From Adiantum capillus-veneris (Eukaryota > Streptophyta > Polypodiopsida > Polypodiales > Pteridaceae), in NCBI GenBank assembly GCA_014529385.2, contig CM043969.1, positions 37,321,922 to 37,385,921 on the forward strand: DNA of 64,000 nucleotides, in the 5' to 3' direction. Positions 19,567 through 31,440 of this stretch are shown here, piece after piece (the stretch's first letter is position 1; every line of letters starts with the position of its first letter). Position numbers and translations under genes: made by a program. The notes below the pieces were generated by a model. That model saw only the letters and a list, made by a program, of their open reading frames with translations. It was not told the origin of the DNA and did no database searches.

Positions 19567-22130
19567 ATGAATTTTTTGCACTTGAAATATCAATTTGAAA
19601 ATGACAACAGTATAAAGACTCACAAAGATGGTATGGATTTCTATCGCATAAAGTTAGAAGAGAGACCTAATGAGTTCAAGGACATAGTGCCTATGGACTA
19701 TAGTGGTGATCGATACTTTGATGATGAGGGTAGAATGTATTTTGTTGTTGTGAAAATTCCATATATTTTGGACAAATAGGGATTGACAGACACAAAATAC
19801 AAAGTTAAAATAGAGCCTAAGGATAAGCCAACTAAGTTGGACATTCCAAAGGCAAAACTAAGGCGAGCAAATGAAACAACAAGAGTCAACACAGACAACA
19901 CTCATCTGGGGTTGTACAAATACAATAATGGGAAGAAAATGCTCTATTATAAGTGCAATGAGCCCTCCATTGGAGATTTGTCAAAGAAAAAATTCTTGTA
20001 TGTTTTTATATATTACATCAAAGGTAGAGATACCCCATGTTATCATGCTTGATAATGGGTATGGGCAGAGATACTCCGTAGTAGATCGTAATGAGCTTCA
20101 GAGATATACATACTTTGGGAACCCACTCCATCAGTATCATGTCACTCCAAGCACGTTCATACCTCCTGTATCAGAGACAAGGCCAAAAACAAAAAGAGTG
20201 ACTCCAGATAGAACGAGAGTTGTAGACTCATTTAGTTGACCACCGTTTTTAGTACTAAGATTGATGGGATCCTTGAGTTCAAGGGTTCCGATGACCACAT
20301 ATAGGGACACTGAAGAAGCATGGTCTATATGATGAGAGTTCCAGCTACCTAGATAGAAGCTAGAGATGTGTGACTTGATGAGAGGTCCACAGAACGAACT
20401 CCAATTAGAGTTCCTCTTGGGGGTTATGAGGCTAGAGATATCTTTGTAAGAGAACTTGGAGTTGTGTGAATGGTTGAAAATACACAATGAATGTGACCAT
20501 CTCAAGTAGCAAAGTGGTTGCCAAGAAGTACAATGAGTCAAGGGATCCATATGCACACGTTTTACTCTTCAAACATGTTTTGAGAGCTAGACAAGTGGTT
20601 GATTTTGATAGTCAATACATGAGATTTGGGTTGACATTAGAGGGAGAAACTTTAACATGGTTCCAACCATTGAACAACAAATATTTTCCAAATATAGAGT
20701 AACTTCTGTGAAAATTTGTTGAGGAATTCTCAAACAGGGTAATCAATCATAACACAGTTTCTCAAATATATGCTTTAAAACAAAAAGAGAACGAGAAAGT
20801 GAAGGAAGCTTTGCTTCGCTTAAAACAATACATCAGAGAGGTGTCATGCATGAGAGCTATTGGAAGATAAGAGAGATTATCAGTTCTCTTCATTGAGGGC
20901 TTGAGGAATGAGACTCTCAAAAAGGACATGTACTTGAAAGTTGAGCAAGTCAATAGAGAAGCATTATATCTATTTGCCAATTGCAAGGTCTACGGAGAGG
21001 TAATCATAGATGCAAACAATACTACAAAGTAGTGCCTCTTCTAACACAAGTTAATCCACATCAAAATTGAGTTGTTAGCATTCACATGTATCAAATGTTG
21101 ATCAAATGGTCAAAGCAATGATTAGAAGGATGAAAAACCTTTGCCAACATCACCGAGGTACCAAATAGGCCCAAAAAATGAAGCACAAGGGGGACATAAG
21201 CCTCAATCATTGTTAGGCCAACAACCTCCTTTACCTCAAGAGAACCATACAATTGTACAATACACATAGTGTGTAGAAACACTCACAAATCGAAAAATGT
21301 TTCCACCAACTTCATATTACGAGAAGCCAAGTGAGACCTATGAAAGGGAACCTGAGAGTGTTGCATATGCCAACAAAGGTTATCCTTCTTGGGTATGCAC
21401 CGATGATGTTGTAGAGCCATCATACATTGCTGAACCAACAAAGAATCCTCCTAGGATAGGACAGCCAATGGAGACTCAACAAGCATACCAACACAAAGGT
21501 CCTTGCTATAAATGTGGAGGTAATCATTGGGCAAGGGTTTGTTTTTCCATACAAGGGCGAGCGTAAAAAGAATTTTGGATTATGTGATGGTTATGGAATA
21601 GAACATTTACTTTCAAGCTGCCCCAAAAATCTTGAAAACAAGGGAAAAGCGATGATGAGCATTGTCGGAGTTATGCCATGTTTGAGTGGATCGGAAACAA
21701 GCCAATCATTCCTATCAATGTGGTGACTAGAACACAAGCTCAAGAATATTCAAACACTTACGTCAATCGAGGATGAACAAAAACTTCCAAATCATATTAT
21801 ATTTGACATCTTGATGGTAAGGACTTGGGAAAAAGCATGGAAAGCCAAAAAAGAAAAAATGGAAGAAAAAAGGCTAAAAGCAAAAACTACCTTAGAGACA
21901 GAGCTACAACAAACTAGGGAGTACTTTAAACATGAAAGAGGAAACAAGGAGCGTCTACACCTATCACCAAGATCAATATGGATCACAAGTTCTATATAAG
22001 AGATATATAATCTCTATACAATGATGCGAGACCAAAAGTATATGCAGAGAGCAAGCTTGAAACGTTGAAGACTTTTCCATTTTTCATAGGAGAGCATAAA
22101 ATGAAATCAGAGGTCAAAGCTATTCCTTCT
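19567..22130 (+). pseudogene. decayed gypsy gag, plus strand
   Basis: Plus-strand gag in several frames. The core reads DPYAHVLLFKHVLRARQVVD then QYMRFGLTLEGETLTWFQPL (20540-20680), followed after a stop by YALKQKENEKVKEALLRLKQ and LFIEGLRNETLKKDMYLK. A zinc knuckle follows at about 21,500 (CYKCGGNHWARVC, one residue short of the usual CX2CX4HX4C) and a second, degraded knuckle. The stretch 19567-20052 (YFDDEGRMYFVVVKIPYIL and later) lies upstream of the core in gag position but I do not recognise it. The Lys/Glu-rich segment at 21,800-22,000 resembles a gag-PR linker. No protease or RT follows. Stops are frequent. Confidence 0.72.
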
Positions 22131-23118
22131 TAATGGAAACCAGTCCCAAAGATGATGGACACCAGCAAATCGGGTCAAATGTGGTCAAGCATGGAATCTA
22201 CAATCAAATTGACCCAAAATGGAATAATCCACTTGAGCACGCTCTAAAGCTGGTCAACTGGTCAAATGTAAACCAAAATTGGAAACCGTGTACAAACAGA
22301 GTCTATGCATGTGATCTAGCTCAAATCTGGTGTAATAAAAAAAAATCTAGTAAAATCTAACACTCCATGCGTATCTAATCTAAACGTGTCTAGCCGTGTT
22401 TAAGTGCGCATGAACGGAGGTGTGTACGAGGTGTGTGATGCATCTCTAAAGCGACGAGAAGAATCAATGAGGAGAAATACAAAAAGAATTGTTTTTTGAG
22501 TTTTTGGTTTTTTTGAAAATAAATTAAAAAATAGAAAAGACATTCAAAAACAAGAAGTAGAAAAACAAAAAGTAGAAAAACAGAAAGTTAAAAATGCTCA
22601 AAAGACAAAATTAGGTACAATGTTTTTCGGCTTTTAAGGATTTTTTAACTTTTTTTTTTGTTTTTAATGAATTTTTTGACTTTTGGATAATTTTTTTGGA
22701 GTTTTTATGTTTTTTTGAAATGTTTTTAGCTTTTTAGATTTTTTGTAATTCTTGATTTTCTTTTAAATTATTTCTAGTTTTATTTTATTTTTGTATTTTT
22801 CTCTAAAAAAAGGTTTTGTCTTAAATTTTTGTGATTTTTTTGTTTTTATTTAAAATTTTATTTTTTTTTTGGGTTTTTTGGTGAATTGTTGTGATTTTTT
22901 GGCTTTCTTTGGATTTTTATACTTTTACTTTTAAATGTTTTTTAAATTTATTTTTTCCTTTTTTCTTTTTTTAATGAATACAAAAATGAAAAATTAATTA
23001 AGTAAAAAATAAATGGATATGAAATTAAATGAAATGAATTAAAAACAAATGAAACCACATGAAATTTTAAAACCGAATGAAATGAGATCAAATGGCTATT
23101 AAAAAACATCAAAGGAGA

Positions 23119-23120
<2 letters not shown>
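22131..23120. other. AT-rich, T-tract DNA, no gene seen
   Basis: Repeated gtttttttg and ttttttgactttt stretches. Short ORFs over it are composition artefacts. Confidence 0.6.

Positions 23121-23154
<34 letters not shown>
23121..23154 (+). repeat. 34 bp poly-G run
   Basis: Uninterrupted G34 on the plus strand. Able in principle to form G-quadruplexes. Such runs are also frequent sites of sequencing length error. Confidence 0.9.
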
Positions 23155-23155
<1 letters not shown>

Positions 23156-23302
23156 GGATAAAAGCAAGGGTCTCTACAGGTGCCGACATCAATGGCTACG
23201 GAATCGAGATTCGAGGGAGGGATTGGTGAGAAGTGAACAACACGGCATGTAGACAAAGGAGGAGAGAGAGTGGGGGGGGACTCCTTTCGGTGGCGCAGGG
23301 AC

Positions 23303-23304
<2 letters not shown>

Positions 23305-23351
<47 letters not shown>

Positions 23352-23516
23352 TCAACCTGCACGAGAGAGATAGAGAGAGAAAACGAAAGAGAGACAAAGC
23401 GACTATTAATGTTTTTTGTTTTTGTGTGTGTGTGTGCGTGCGCATACATGTGTGTGTGTGCACGCGCACGTGCATGTGGGTTGGTGTGGTGTGGTGTGTG
23501 TGTGTGTGTGTGTGTG
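23305..23516. repeat. (GA)n and (GT)n microsatellites
   Basis: GA tract 23305-23348, then GT-rich tracts at about 23423-23436, 23449-23460 and 23495-23516. The Pro-, Ser-Leu- or Arg-Glu-rich ORFs that cover them on both strands are not genes. Confidence 0.95.
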
Positions 23517-23802
23517 CACGCGGGCTTTATTTTTCTTTTTTTTTAATGTTTTTAGTTTTGTTCCTTTTGTGTGTGTTTTTTTAATTGTTTTTTAAATTAA
23601 TTTTTACCATTTTTATTTTCTTTTCTTATTTTAATAAATTTTTATTTAAAATTAATTTTTGGGGGAGGTTTTTTTTGTGTGTATTTTTTTAAAAACAAAA
23701 TAAAATAAAATAAAAAAATTTAAAGAAAATTGCTCAAAAAAGCCAAAAAATAAGAAAATAGAAAAATATAGGTTAAAAATGTTGTAGTGCTTGGGGTGCA
23801 TT

Positions 23803-23834
23803 GGGGGGGGGGGGGGGGTGGGGGGGGGGGGGGG
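23803..23834 (+). repeat. second poly-G run
   Basis: G16, one T, then G15, on the plus strand, 650 bp from the first G run. Confidence 0.9.
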
Positions 23835-25159
23835 TTTGTAAAATTTTTTTATATATTTTTTGTCAAAAGTTATAAACAATGCAAAAAAGTGAAAAAACAA
23901 TTGCCCGAGATTCAGAAGTTACATAAAAAATGCCCCAAAAAATGTCAAACATAGCCAAAAAGAATAGAAAATTTTCAAAAAGTTACAAAGCATGCTCAAG
24001 ATTGAAAGTTTGCATCATGTGTTTTCATTTTCATCATATGTTTGGATAAAAATTAGCAATTTTAGGCAATAAACTAGCAAAAAATTACAAAAAAGTAGCC
24101 AAAAAATATTTTTTAAAATTCTAAAGCTTATGCAGCCAAATCAACTCAATTTTCAGCACTTGGCAATGTAATTACATTATTCATCATTTTTCTAATCAAA
24201 TTTGAACCATTTTGGATCGTTTTTTTCTGTTTTTGACTCAATTTTGACCCAAATATTTGTCTAATCAATGGTTCAATTAGAAAAAAATTGCACGTTGGCC
24301 CAATACTTACAATAAAATCAATGCTTGAAATAATTCATTTGCACATCAAATCACTCATTCAATTTTCAAGTGTGTAAATATGCACAATAACGAAGCAATT
24401 TGAATACTCAAAAGCAATCACCATGATCAGTTCAACAGCCACAAACATTGGATTTCTTCACATGAATTGATTTTGGCATCAAAATTTCCATACATTTGCA
24501 CTTACATGTGTGCACTTTGCCTACACATAGGCACACAACAATACACATAAAATTGCACCAATTTTGATGTGCCTAATCTTCAATAAAAACTTGCACATAA
24601 ACCAATATTTGAATGGGTTGCTGCACTCAAAATTGCATCAAGAATTGTGTTGAATTGCAACTCTAATGACACCTACACACATGTGTGTGTACATAGCATC
24701 CGTAATTCACCTACAAACAATCTATCACAAAAAACTTATTTGTAGTATCAAATTCATGGAAAATAAACACATTTTATCAATGAGAACACTTCCAATGCTA
24801 TATCTATGCATAGCATTAAAATTTCAAGTGATTAGTGGTAGTTAGAGAGGATAATTAGGGAAAATGCCTTAATTACACACTAAAAATCACTCAAATCCAC
24901 ATGAAAATTTTGTAATTTTCTTTCAAAAGAGTGATGTCCAAACCTCTAATTAAGCATACACACATGTTTAGTACACAAATTATTAGTAAATTAGTCACAA
25001 ATAAGGGGAAAACATGAAAAGTACAATTTTTTTTTATAACTAAATTACATCACAAATAAACCAATTATCATCACCAACACGTAATATAAAACCTAAACTA
25101 CTTTGATTGATGCTTAATGACACTTCTACACACTAATGACTCCGCTAGCTTATGCAATC
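23835..25159. other. AT-rich non-coding DNA
   Basis: No coding signal. Text such as ttttgacccaaatatttgtct recalls part of the Tat-like LTR (18.1 kb), so this may be leader or LTR material, but no boundary is visible. Confidence 0.4.
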
Positions 25160-25179
25160 GATTCTCGACAATTACACCA
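25160..25179 (-). other. decayed primer binding site, tRNA-Asp type
   Basis: Minus strand TGGTGTAATTGTCGAGAATC, 13 of 20 matches to the Athila/Tat-style site. It sits 1 bp from an LTR edge that starts TGTTGGCGGG, the same arrangement as at 17745-17767. Confidence 0.55.
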
Positions 25180-25180
25180 A

Positions 25181-26330
25181 TGTTGGCGGGTTGTAGCAAA
25201 GATCAATCCACTGACATAATGGCAAACCATTGGATCGAAACACGGGTAGTGCATGGAGGCAAAGAGTCAAGAGAAATGCAAGAAAATGATTCTAATCAAG
25301 AGAGAGAAGAAGAAGGGAATGCAGTGCTAATAGAGAATGCTACTCAATGTCTACTTTCTAGTATCACAATCAAGAGGACAATAATGCACACACCCATTAA
25401 TCACTCACACACATAGATCAAAAGCTCAAAGAGCTCAAAACTAAGAAAAGAAGAAGAGAAATGAGAGTGAAAGCAATAATTAGAGACTAAACCACAGCCA
25501 TTAACACAAAGGACAAAGAGATATAAGAAGAAGAGCACTTAACTTTCTATTGCATACCATAGAAAGAGTGGAAGCACAAGAAGAATATCCACTACATGCA
25601 TCACCATCTCCACCTTCTTTACAAGTTTTCCATGAAGATCTACTCTCAAGAGGATAAGTGAAAAATGGCCTAATTTCCCCTTTTATACCTAAAAATAAAA
25701 AATATGTACGGCCGTCCATGAGATGCATAAAATTGTGTGCGTCTCTATATCTCCTAGGCATCATGGTAACATCAATTATACAGTTTGAAACTCACGTAGA
25801 GCCTATAAATACATCAAACATGCATATGCAAATTATATGTCTATCAAAATATAAGCATCGTATGCTAAAAATAGCATCACTGAAGGTCGCCCACTGCACA
25901 CTGCTAACAATCTCTAAGGTCAAAATGAAGGGTTTTTTCCACTTTTTGACTTGCATTGAATGTTCACACTTTAAACAAGTCACTTGGTAAGTTTCATGAA
26001 GTTTGGTTTAGTTTTCAAGTTTCTAAGCTGAATTTTGTGTCTGCTCTTGGAATCCAATGAAATCTAGGGTTAAGTGACACTTTATAACTCTACCATTGAT
26101 AAAGAGCTTCTTAGAAGCTTATTCTTCTTGGAGACCTATTAGCAAGGTCAGTCCACCAATAGTGATCAAACATCCAAGGCCATTAAGAGCAAGGCTATCT
26201 TGTTTGATACATCATCAAGATACAATTCAAAGGTAATTCTATTTACCACTACAATTGCTCTAATTGTGGCGCTCTAAGCAAGGGTCTAATCCATACCTTT
26301 GAAGTATCTTGCTTAAAAAGAGGTGGGTGT
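25181..26330 (-). repeat. LTR of the Tat-like family, minus orientation (copy B)
   Basis: Resembles copies A and C: a block with accattgg and gtagtgcatggaggc just inside the edge, and a TATA box at 25690-25679 (AGGTATAAAAGG on the minus strand). The outer end is not defined. The interval 25.7-26.3 kb has no coding signal. Confidence 0.5.
25679..25690 (-). promoter_or_regulatory. LTR TATA box (copy B)
   Basis: AGGTATAAAAGG on the minus strand, at the place matching the TATA boxes of copies A and C. Confidence 0.5.
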
Positions 26331-26349
26331 ACGGTTGAAAAACACAAAA

Positions 26350-27090
26350 CCACCAATCTTTTGGGGTGAAGAGAAAGAACGCAACATAGATACGATCAAT
26401 ATTTTCCTCAGTAAATTTGAAGGTGTTCGTCATCTTTGTCGTACTTCAATTGCACTCAAGAAACTGTATAGTAGCTGGTCACTAGAAGGAGAAACCTAAA
26501 AATGGTGGATCTCTCTTAAGGAGAATAGAATCCTACCACATACATGGAGTGATTTTGAGAACATTCTCCAAAGTAGTTACTTTCTACTAATGAAAAAAAT
26601 AAGAAGTGGATAGCCTGGGATAAGTGATCTATGAGGTAGCATAAGCTAGTTATTAATATATCTCTCACTATACAATTGCTATCCTCAAACTGGAGGGATT
26701 AAATTATTTCCAACAAGTATAAGGGTGTATCTATGGATTAACTTCTAAGCTTAAGAAGCACGTTAAAACCAAGGAGCCCAAAACACTTGAGGAAGCCATA
26801 GCGCAAGTACATATTCATAATGATTCCAATGATAGATCATTGCATAACATGTATATGATTGATAGTTCACATGCGCATGCATCTCTTAAGCACACAATAA
26901 AAGAAAATTTATTCTTTTCTCCTCTGGTGCATCCAAGAAGTCCAAGGATTTAGAGGCCATCTCTCCATGGAGGAATTTGAAAGGGTAAACAAGAGAAATT
27001 ATGTTTTGATTGTATAAGAATTTTCCATGGCAAAAAGATTGTTCTAAGGAGAAGCTTGCTACCCAAGGTAAAGAAAAAGCGGTGCACATG
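26350..27090 (+). pseudogene. decayed gypsy gag
   Basis: Plus strand reads FLSKFEGVRHLCRTSIALKK, WSLEGET, KWWISLKENRILPHTWSDFE and ILQSSYF, the usual gag order with a WW box. A degraded zinc knuckle lies at about 27,003-27,045 (CFDCIRIFHGKK, final Cys lost). There are several stops. Protease and RT follow on the same strand, so this is one old gypsy copy spanning 26.35-28.78 kb. Confidence 0.7.
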
Positions 27091-27096
27091 GTGTAG

Positions 27097-27429
27097 TTGT
27101 GTCCACTTGAATCCTCTTCTTGCTACTCCAATGTAGAGGTAACACATAAAACCATAGTTCATCAGTGTTGTATAACTACCTCTATGTGGCAACCGGAATT
27201 TGGCTTAGAGAAGCTTGTGGTAATCCACGGCTACATTCAAGGTAACAAGGTGAGAATCCTTATAGATGATTGTTCTTATCACAATTTTATTAACCACAAG
27301 TTAGTAAATTGTCTCAATCTACCTCAGACACCTAGTTCCTACCACTATAGGATAGCCACAATCAATGGTGAGGATATTGAAGTGTGGGATACTCAGGTCA
27401 AGAGAGTACCCCTTGAGATCCTATGTTAA
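27097..27429 (+). pseudogene. gypsy retropepsin, inactive
   Basis: Reads LVVIHGYIQGNKVRILIDDC then SYHNFINHKLVNCLNL. The D-S/T-G triad is replaced by D-D-C (usual form LIDxGSxHNFI), so no activity is expected. The reading frame ends at 27427-27429. Confidence 0.7.
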
Positions 27430-27796
27430 CAAACAACCTTATATTTTTGGGTGATGAACATGGATAGGGAAAATAAAGTGTTGAGTCAAGAGTCATAGCA
27501 TGGTTTAGTTTTATCATTATGGCATAGCTACGAGTCATTGCATGGGTTACATTTATCATTATGGCGTAGCTATAAGCACAACATCTTAATATTTGAATCC
27601 AATGGTATGCATATGCTATTGTTGGGGCCAGAATGTATACATCACCGCTCGTTTGTAAAGCCAAGCTTATGAAGCTCTCTTCCAATGAACAAATAGAGAA
27701 TCTCTTTGTGTGCTACTCTTTGCGTCATTTGTAATCTCTCTCTATTTCTCAATCATCATGACAAGAAAATGTTGCTCAAAATTGAAGTAAATTTTA

Positions 27797-28780
27797 ATGG
27801 AATACAATGATGTTTCTCCATGCGATTTTCCACATGGTTTACCACCAAAATTTCCTGTGCAATACAGCATAGATGTGGTTGTAGGTGGTAAGCTAGCTAG
27901 AAAATGGCGTTACAACTTAGGTTCTTTTGAGGCTATTGAGGTGAAATGTCAGCTTACTAACTACCTCAGTGTGGATTTTCTTGACCTAGCTCTTCACCAT
28001 GGACTTCCCCCATCCTATTGGTCAAGAAAAAATATGGTACTATGCGCATGTGTATAGACTATTGTAGTCTTAACACAATTATCATTAAGAATAACTATAC
28101 GTTACCAAGGATAGATTGGTTGTTTAATAAACTCACACATGGATTCATTTTTACAAACATATATTTGTGGTTTCGATATCATCAAGTAAGAATTAGACTT
28201 TTTGATATACTTAAAACTACTTTCCGGATAGGTTTGGCCTGAATGAGTTTTTGGTTATGCCTTTTAATTTAACCGATGCTCCATGTACTTTCATGACACT
28301 CATGGATAGTGTTTTGAAACCATAGTTGTGCAAGTTTTTCATTATTTTCCTCAATGAATTCTATAGTGTTTCTAATGATGAGCACTTACAACATCAAAGG
28401 CAAGTGTTTAATCACATTAGGCAACACAATTTACATGCCAAATAGTCCATGTGTGATGATTTTAAGATGAAAATTCACTATTTGGACATATAATTTATGT
28501 TGTATGCCTTCATATGGATCATTCCAAATTGGAATCCATCTGTAAGTGGCCTCCTCCTAAATATTTTAAAGAGCTCCAAACATTCTTAGTATTTGAAGGC
28601 TTATATTGTAGGTTTCTCAAAAACTATGTGAAAATTGTTATTGCTATGACAGACCAATAAGTGGAGAGATGATCAAAAATAAACTTTTGAATCATGTAAT
28701 GTCACTCTAGCTAATGTACCCATATTAGCTATTGCAGATCCAATGAAACCTTTTGTGCTTGAGACAAATGCCAGTGTCGG
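27797..28780 (+). pseudogene. gypsy reverse transcriptase and start of RNase H, decayed
   Basis: Plus strand: a linker similar to DFPHGLPPKFPVQYSID, then LLVKKKYGTMRMCIDYCSLN, TLPRIDWLFNKL and YHQVRI, with loose remains of the palm and connection. It ends near 28,770 with a piece reading IADPMKPFVLETNASVG, the first RNase H motif with Asp changed to Asn. Many stops and frameshifts from 28,240 on. The sequence then joins the minus-strand LTR copy C. Confidence 0.72.
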
Positions 28781-29727
28781 CTGGCTGCCAAGCCTCACCA
28801 TATTGATGCTAGCAAAGCAAGAATCACATACATAAAATGTCAATCCGTGGGATGTAGCTGACCCAACTAGTGCATGGAGGCTACAAGAAATGGTTAATCT
28901 CTCAAAAAAGCCAATTCTAGTGTGCTCTCACCTAGATCGATCTCAGGTGTGCGTCAAACACCAAAAGCTAACCTTTCTACCGCAAGCCTAATACGACAAA
29001 TTTGCATAGCTACGATGCTCGAAATGCAATGAAACTTGCTACCTAGAATGTGTAGAGTATCTTCACCATCCCCATGTGCTCAAAAGTCATTTTTGATGCT
29101 TTGGAGAAATTGCACCAAAGATAAACAACCTATTTTGGGAATGTCAATTTTGGTCTCCAAAGCTATAGCTTCCTTAGGACATGCTCTATCTACTCCTATG
29201 ATCAAAAACCAATTTTGATGTGTGTATGGTGCATAAGAAGTGAAAACAACTTGTAGACGGGCACAACTAAAAACACAACTTCATCGCGTGAAACTTACGT
29301 AGAAAGGAAGAGCTTTCACCTGCGAGCACATTGGTATGCTCAGAATTGCAATGTAGCACCACACGAGGGAAACATGAAGAGATGAAACATTAGAGAGCTC
29401 ACAACATAGTACAACAACGTACATTCACTTTCATTATTGAAAAACTTAGGTCAAAACATTACAAAAATTGGCTTTTATAGCTTAGCCAAGGTTTAAGATA
29501 TGGACTCTTAGCTAATTTGGCTCAGTAATAAGGCTCAAAATTGCAAATAATTACAAATTTTAAAGCCCCTAGCTCCTTTACACTCTTGTGGGAAATTAGT
29601 TGTGATACAACAAGTTTGGACTTTTATGGGATTTCAAATCAAATAATAAGATTTTGATACAATAAGTCATGGGGGAGAAAATGATAGTGGTGTCCATTTG
29701 TTGTTCCTATTAGCTGAGGATCTAACA
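28780..29727 (-). repeat. LTR of the Tat-like family, minus orientation (copy C)
   Basis: Right edge ...GATCTAACA at 29727, so the element strand begins TGTTAGATCC, directly after a polypurine tract. The TATA box on the minus strand is at 29480-29472 (CTATAAAAG). It shares with copy A the blocks gtcaatccgtggg, actagtgcatggaggctac, ttggcttttata and a stretch near ataataag..ttacaataa. The left edge is within about 28,774-28,790. This is the 3' LTR of a minus element whose internal part starts to the right. Confidence 0.65.
29472..29480 (-). promoter_or_regulatory. LTR TATA box (copy C)
   Basis: CTATAAAAG on the minus strand, aligned with the box in copy A. Confidence 0.5.
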
Positions 29728-29741
29728 TTCCCCCCTCCTTG
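29728..29741 (-). other. polypurine tract before LTR copy C
   Basis: Minus strand CAAGGAGGGGGGAA followed by TGTTAG, a typical plus-strand priming site and LTR start. Confidence 0.75.
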
Positions 29742-29860
29742 AATGTGTTCATGTCCGCGACATAGCGACTTAGGGTGCTAAGTAGTGGTCGGATTTTCTC
29801 TCTTCCGTCCGTTATGTGTGGTGATCCAATCCTTGCTAGTAGTTGATCTGGAGCTCTTGA
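29742..29860 (-). pseudogene. short coding remnant between polypurine tract and chromovirus
   Basis: Minus strand reads SPHITDGREKIRPLLSTLSR then YVADMNTFKEGG running into the polypurine tract. It looks like the C-terminus of an element ORF. I do not recognise it. It may be the end of the element that also holds ORF-X copy 2, now separated by the chromovirus insertion. Confidence 0.35.
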
Positions 29861-30294
29861 ATTACATAGCAATCTTGTTTCAATGGTAGAGTAACTTAGA
29901 AAACAAGCTCTTAAGCTGGTGATGATTGGGTTGAATATCATGCTTCTATAAGTGAAGAAGCCCGTGTAGAACACCTCTTTGAAATGATGCATGTAGTATG
30001 AGGGTAAAAAAATTACCCTAGCATTGAAACCATGGAGTACCTCCTCTGATGGTTGCTCTGACAAATCATAGCACATGCCTTTGATTGCCTTCACATAATG
30101 ACATTTAGGTGTCATCGGTCTACTTGGCTTGATGAAAGGTATGTAGGCAAGTAAGAAGCATCTTTGAAATCTTAACCAGCATGATGCAAGCCAAGTATGG
30201 TTTCCTATGAAAAATTTGTATTTTTGATAAGAGACTCTCCACCGTATAATCCTCAGTGGGTTCTCCTTGTGGTGTTGGTGGGAATCGCGGATAA

Positions 30295-30561
30295 TTAAGC
30301 CAAGTAGGCCAATTTTTCTTGATGATGGAATGTTTTTGCTAAGTGCGGACCCTCAAAACTAGGCACTAAATTGGACCTTTTTTTTATTTCCATTAGTGCA
30401 TTGGTGTAGATAATGAGGTATCTCAAGTGCCGGTTTAGACAAATGTCACACCATTTAGGGTGTACCATTGTTGGGTTGGTGGCAAGCTCCTTGAGTAATC
30501 TTTCTTTAATTTGCAATACTTTAAACTTGATGAGCATATGGGGAGTCCATGTTGGTGCCAT
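30295..30561 (-). CDS. small conserved ORF within the LTR, unknown function
   Basis: 88 codons, MAPTWTPHMLIKFKVLQIKE ... ending AKTFHHQEKLAYLA. It is nearly identical to 38263-38529 in the other LTR, with four nucleotide differences, three of them clustered near the C-terminus. There are four Cys/His-type residues around MVHPKWCDICLNRH but no zinc-finger spacing I would name. Since both copies come from one reverse-transcription event, similarity alone does not prove it is a gene. It may be fortuitous. Confidence 0.25.
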   Translation of the reverse strand: MAPTWTPHMLIKFKVLQIKERLLKELATNPTMVHPKWCDICLNRHLRYLIIYTNALMEIKKRSNLVPSFEGPHLAKTFHHQEKLAYLA

Positions 30562-30945
30562 TCACTCCTCCCACTACATTGCCTCTGTGAGGTCCTTGCC
30601 CCTTTTTGAGAGGAGTGGAGTACCTTTGATAGGTCTCCAATCCTGAGAAGAAAAACCAACGGACATTGCCTTAGCTACTACGTAGCTACGAGCATCAACC
30701 GTTAGTGAAGGATTGGTCCTATCTCGCTATGGTGGAGCGTGACCACCATAACCCTATCTATAAACTATCTATAATCAACTATACCTAAAGGTATAAATCT
30801 TAGAGTGACCAACCTGTGCGCTTTTTTCCCCATGTTTCAGAAGCATAGCCGCCAAGGTTTGTCTCTTTTAAGGTTTATGACTAATAAAAAAAAGAAAATT
30901 CTAGCGTTGGAAAGTTACCCGACTCATTGGGTCCACCCGTCCATA

Positions 30946-30970
30946 GAATGATACCGACGGGGTATCATTC
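30946..30970. repeat. stem-loop in the left LTR
   Basis: Perfect 10 bp arms gaatgatacc and ggtatcattc around a 5 nt loop (gacgg). Conserved in the right LTR at 38914-38938 with loop gtcgg. Confidence 0.85.
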
Positions 30971-31261
30971 TCCCACTTTCCACACCACACTCACCCTTCT
31001 TTTGTTATCTAATTACGACCACACTGTTTAAACATACATGTTCCTTTACTTTATTTATGATACTGGTTCGTTAAAACAACCCTTCAAACAGTATTACAAA
31101 CAATCGTCAAACAAGAAGTCGTCCAATTTTAAACCAACAACCCTTGGATTAGGTTCACTGAAGAATCTCTCCTGGCGCTATTATGTCCAATCGGTATATA
31201 CATTATTTATAAAAACCTTTGTCCTCATGAGCGTCCCATATCACTCGACAAGTACTCATTG

Positions 31262-31440
31262 TGCTAATCTGGACGTACTCCCATCACAGCAACAACGGTG
31301 CCAATCTAGGCGTCATCCTCACGCCACGGCAAAACAACACTGCAGTATCCAGCTGGGCTAATTTGGGTGTACTCCCACTACAACATCAGCGGTGCCATCC
31401 TGGGCGTCATCTCACGCCTCGGCAACTACCACATAATACC
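31262..31440 (+). repeat. two ~90 bp tandem units inside the extra LTR block
   Basis: Two imperfect copies of a unit with gctaatctggacgtactccc and ggcgtcat..ctcacgcc, starting near 31,262 and 31,356. Present only in the left LTR, because the right copy lost the block. Confidence 0.75.

Noticed and set aside
22948-23584. Ser-Leu-, Arg-Glu- and Pro-rich ORFs near the G, GA and GT tracts
   Set aside because: Composition artefacts of microsatellites and T-rich DNA.
30435-30659. Second overlapping 74-codon ORF in the chromovirus LTR (also 38403-38627)
   Set aside because: Overlaps the 88-codon ORF in another frame; nothing supports it over the other.
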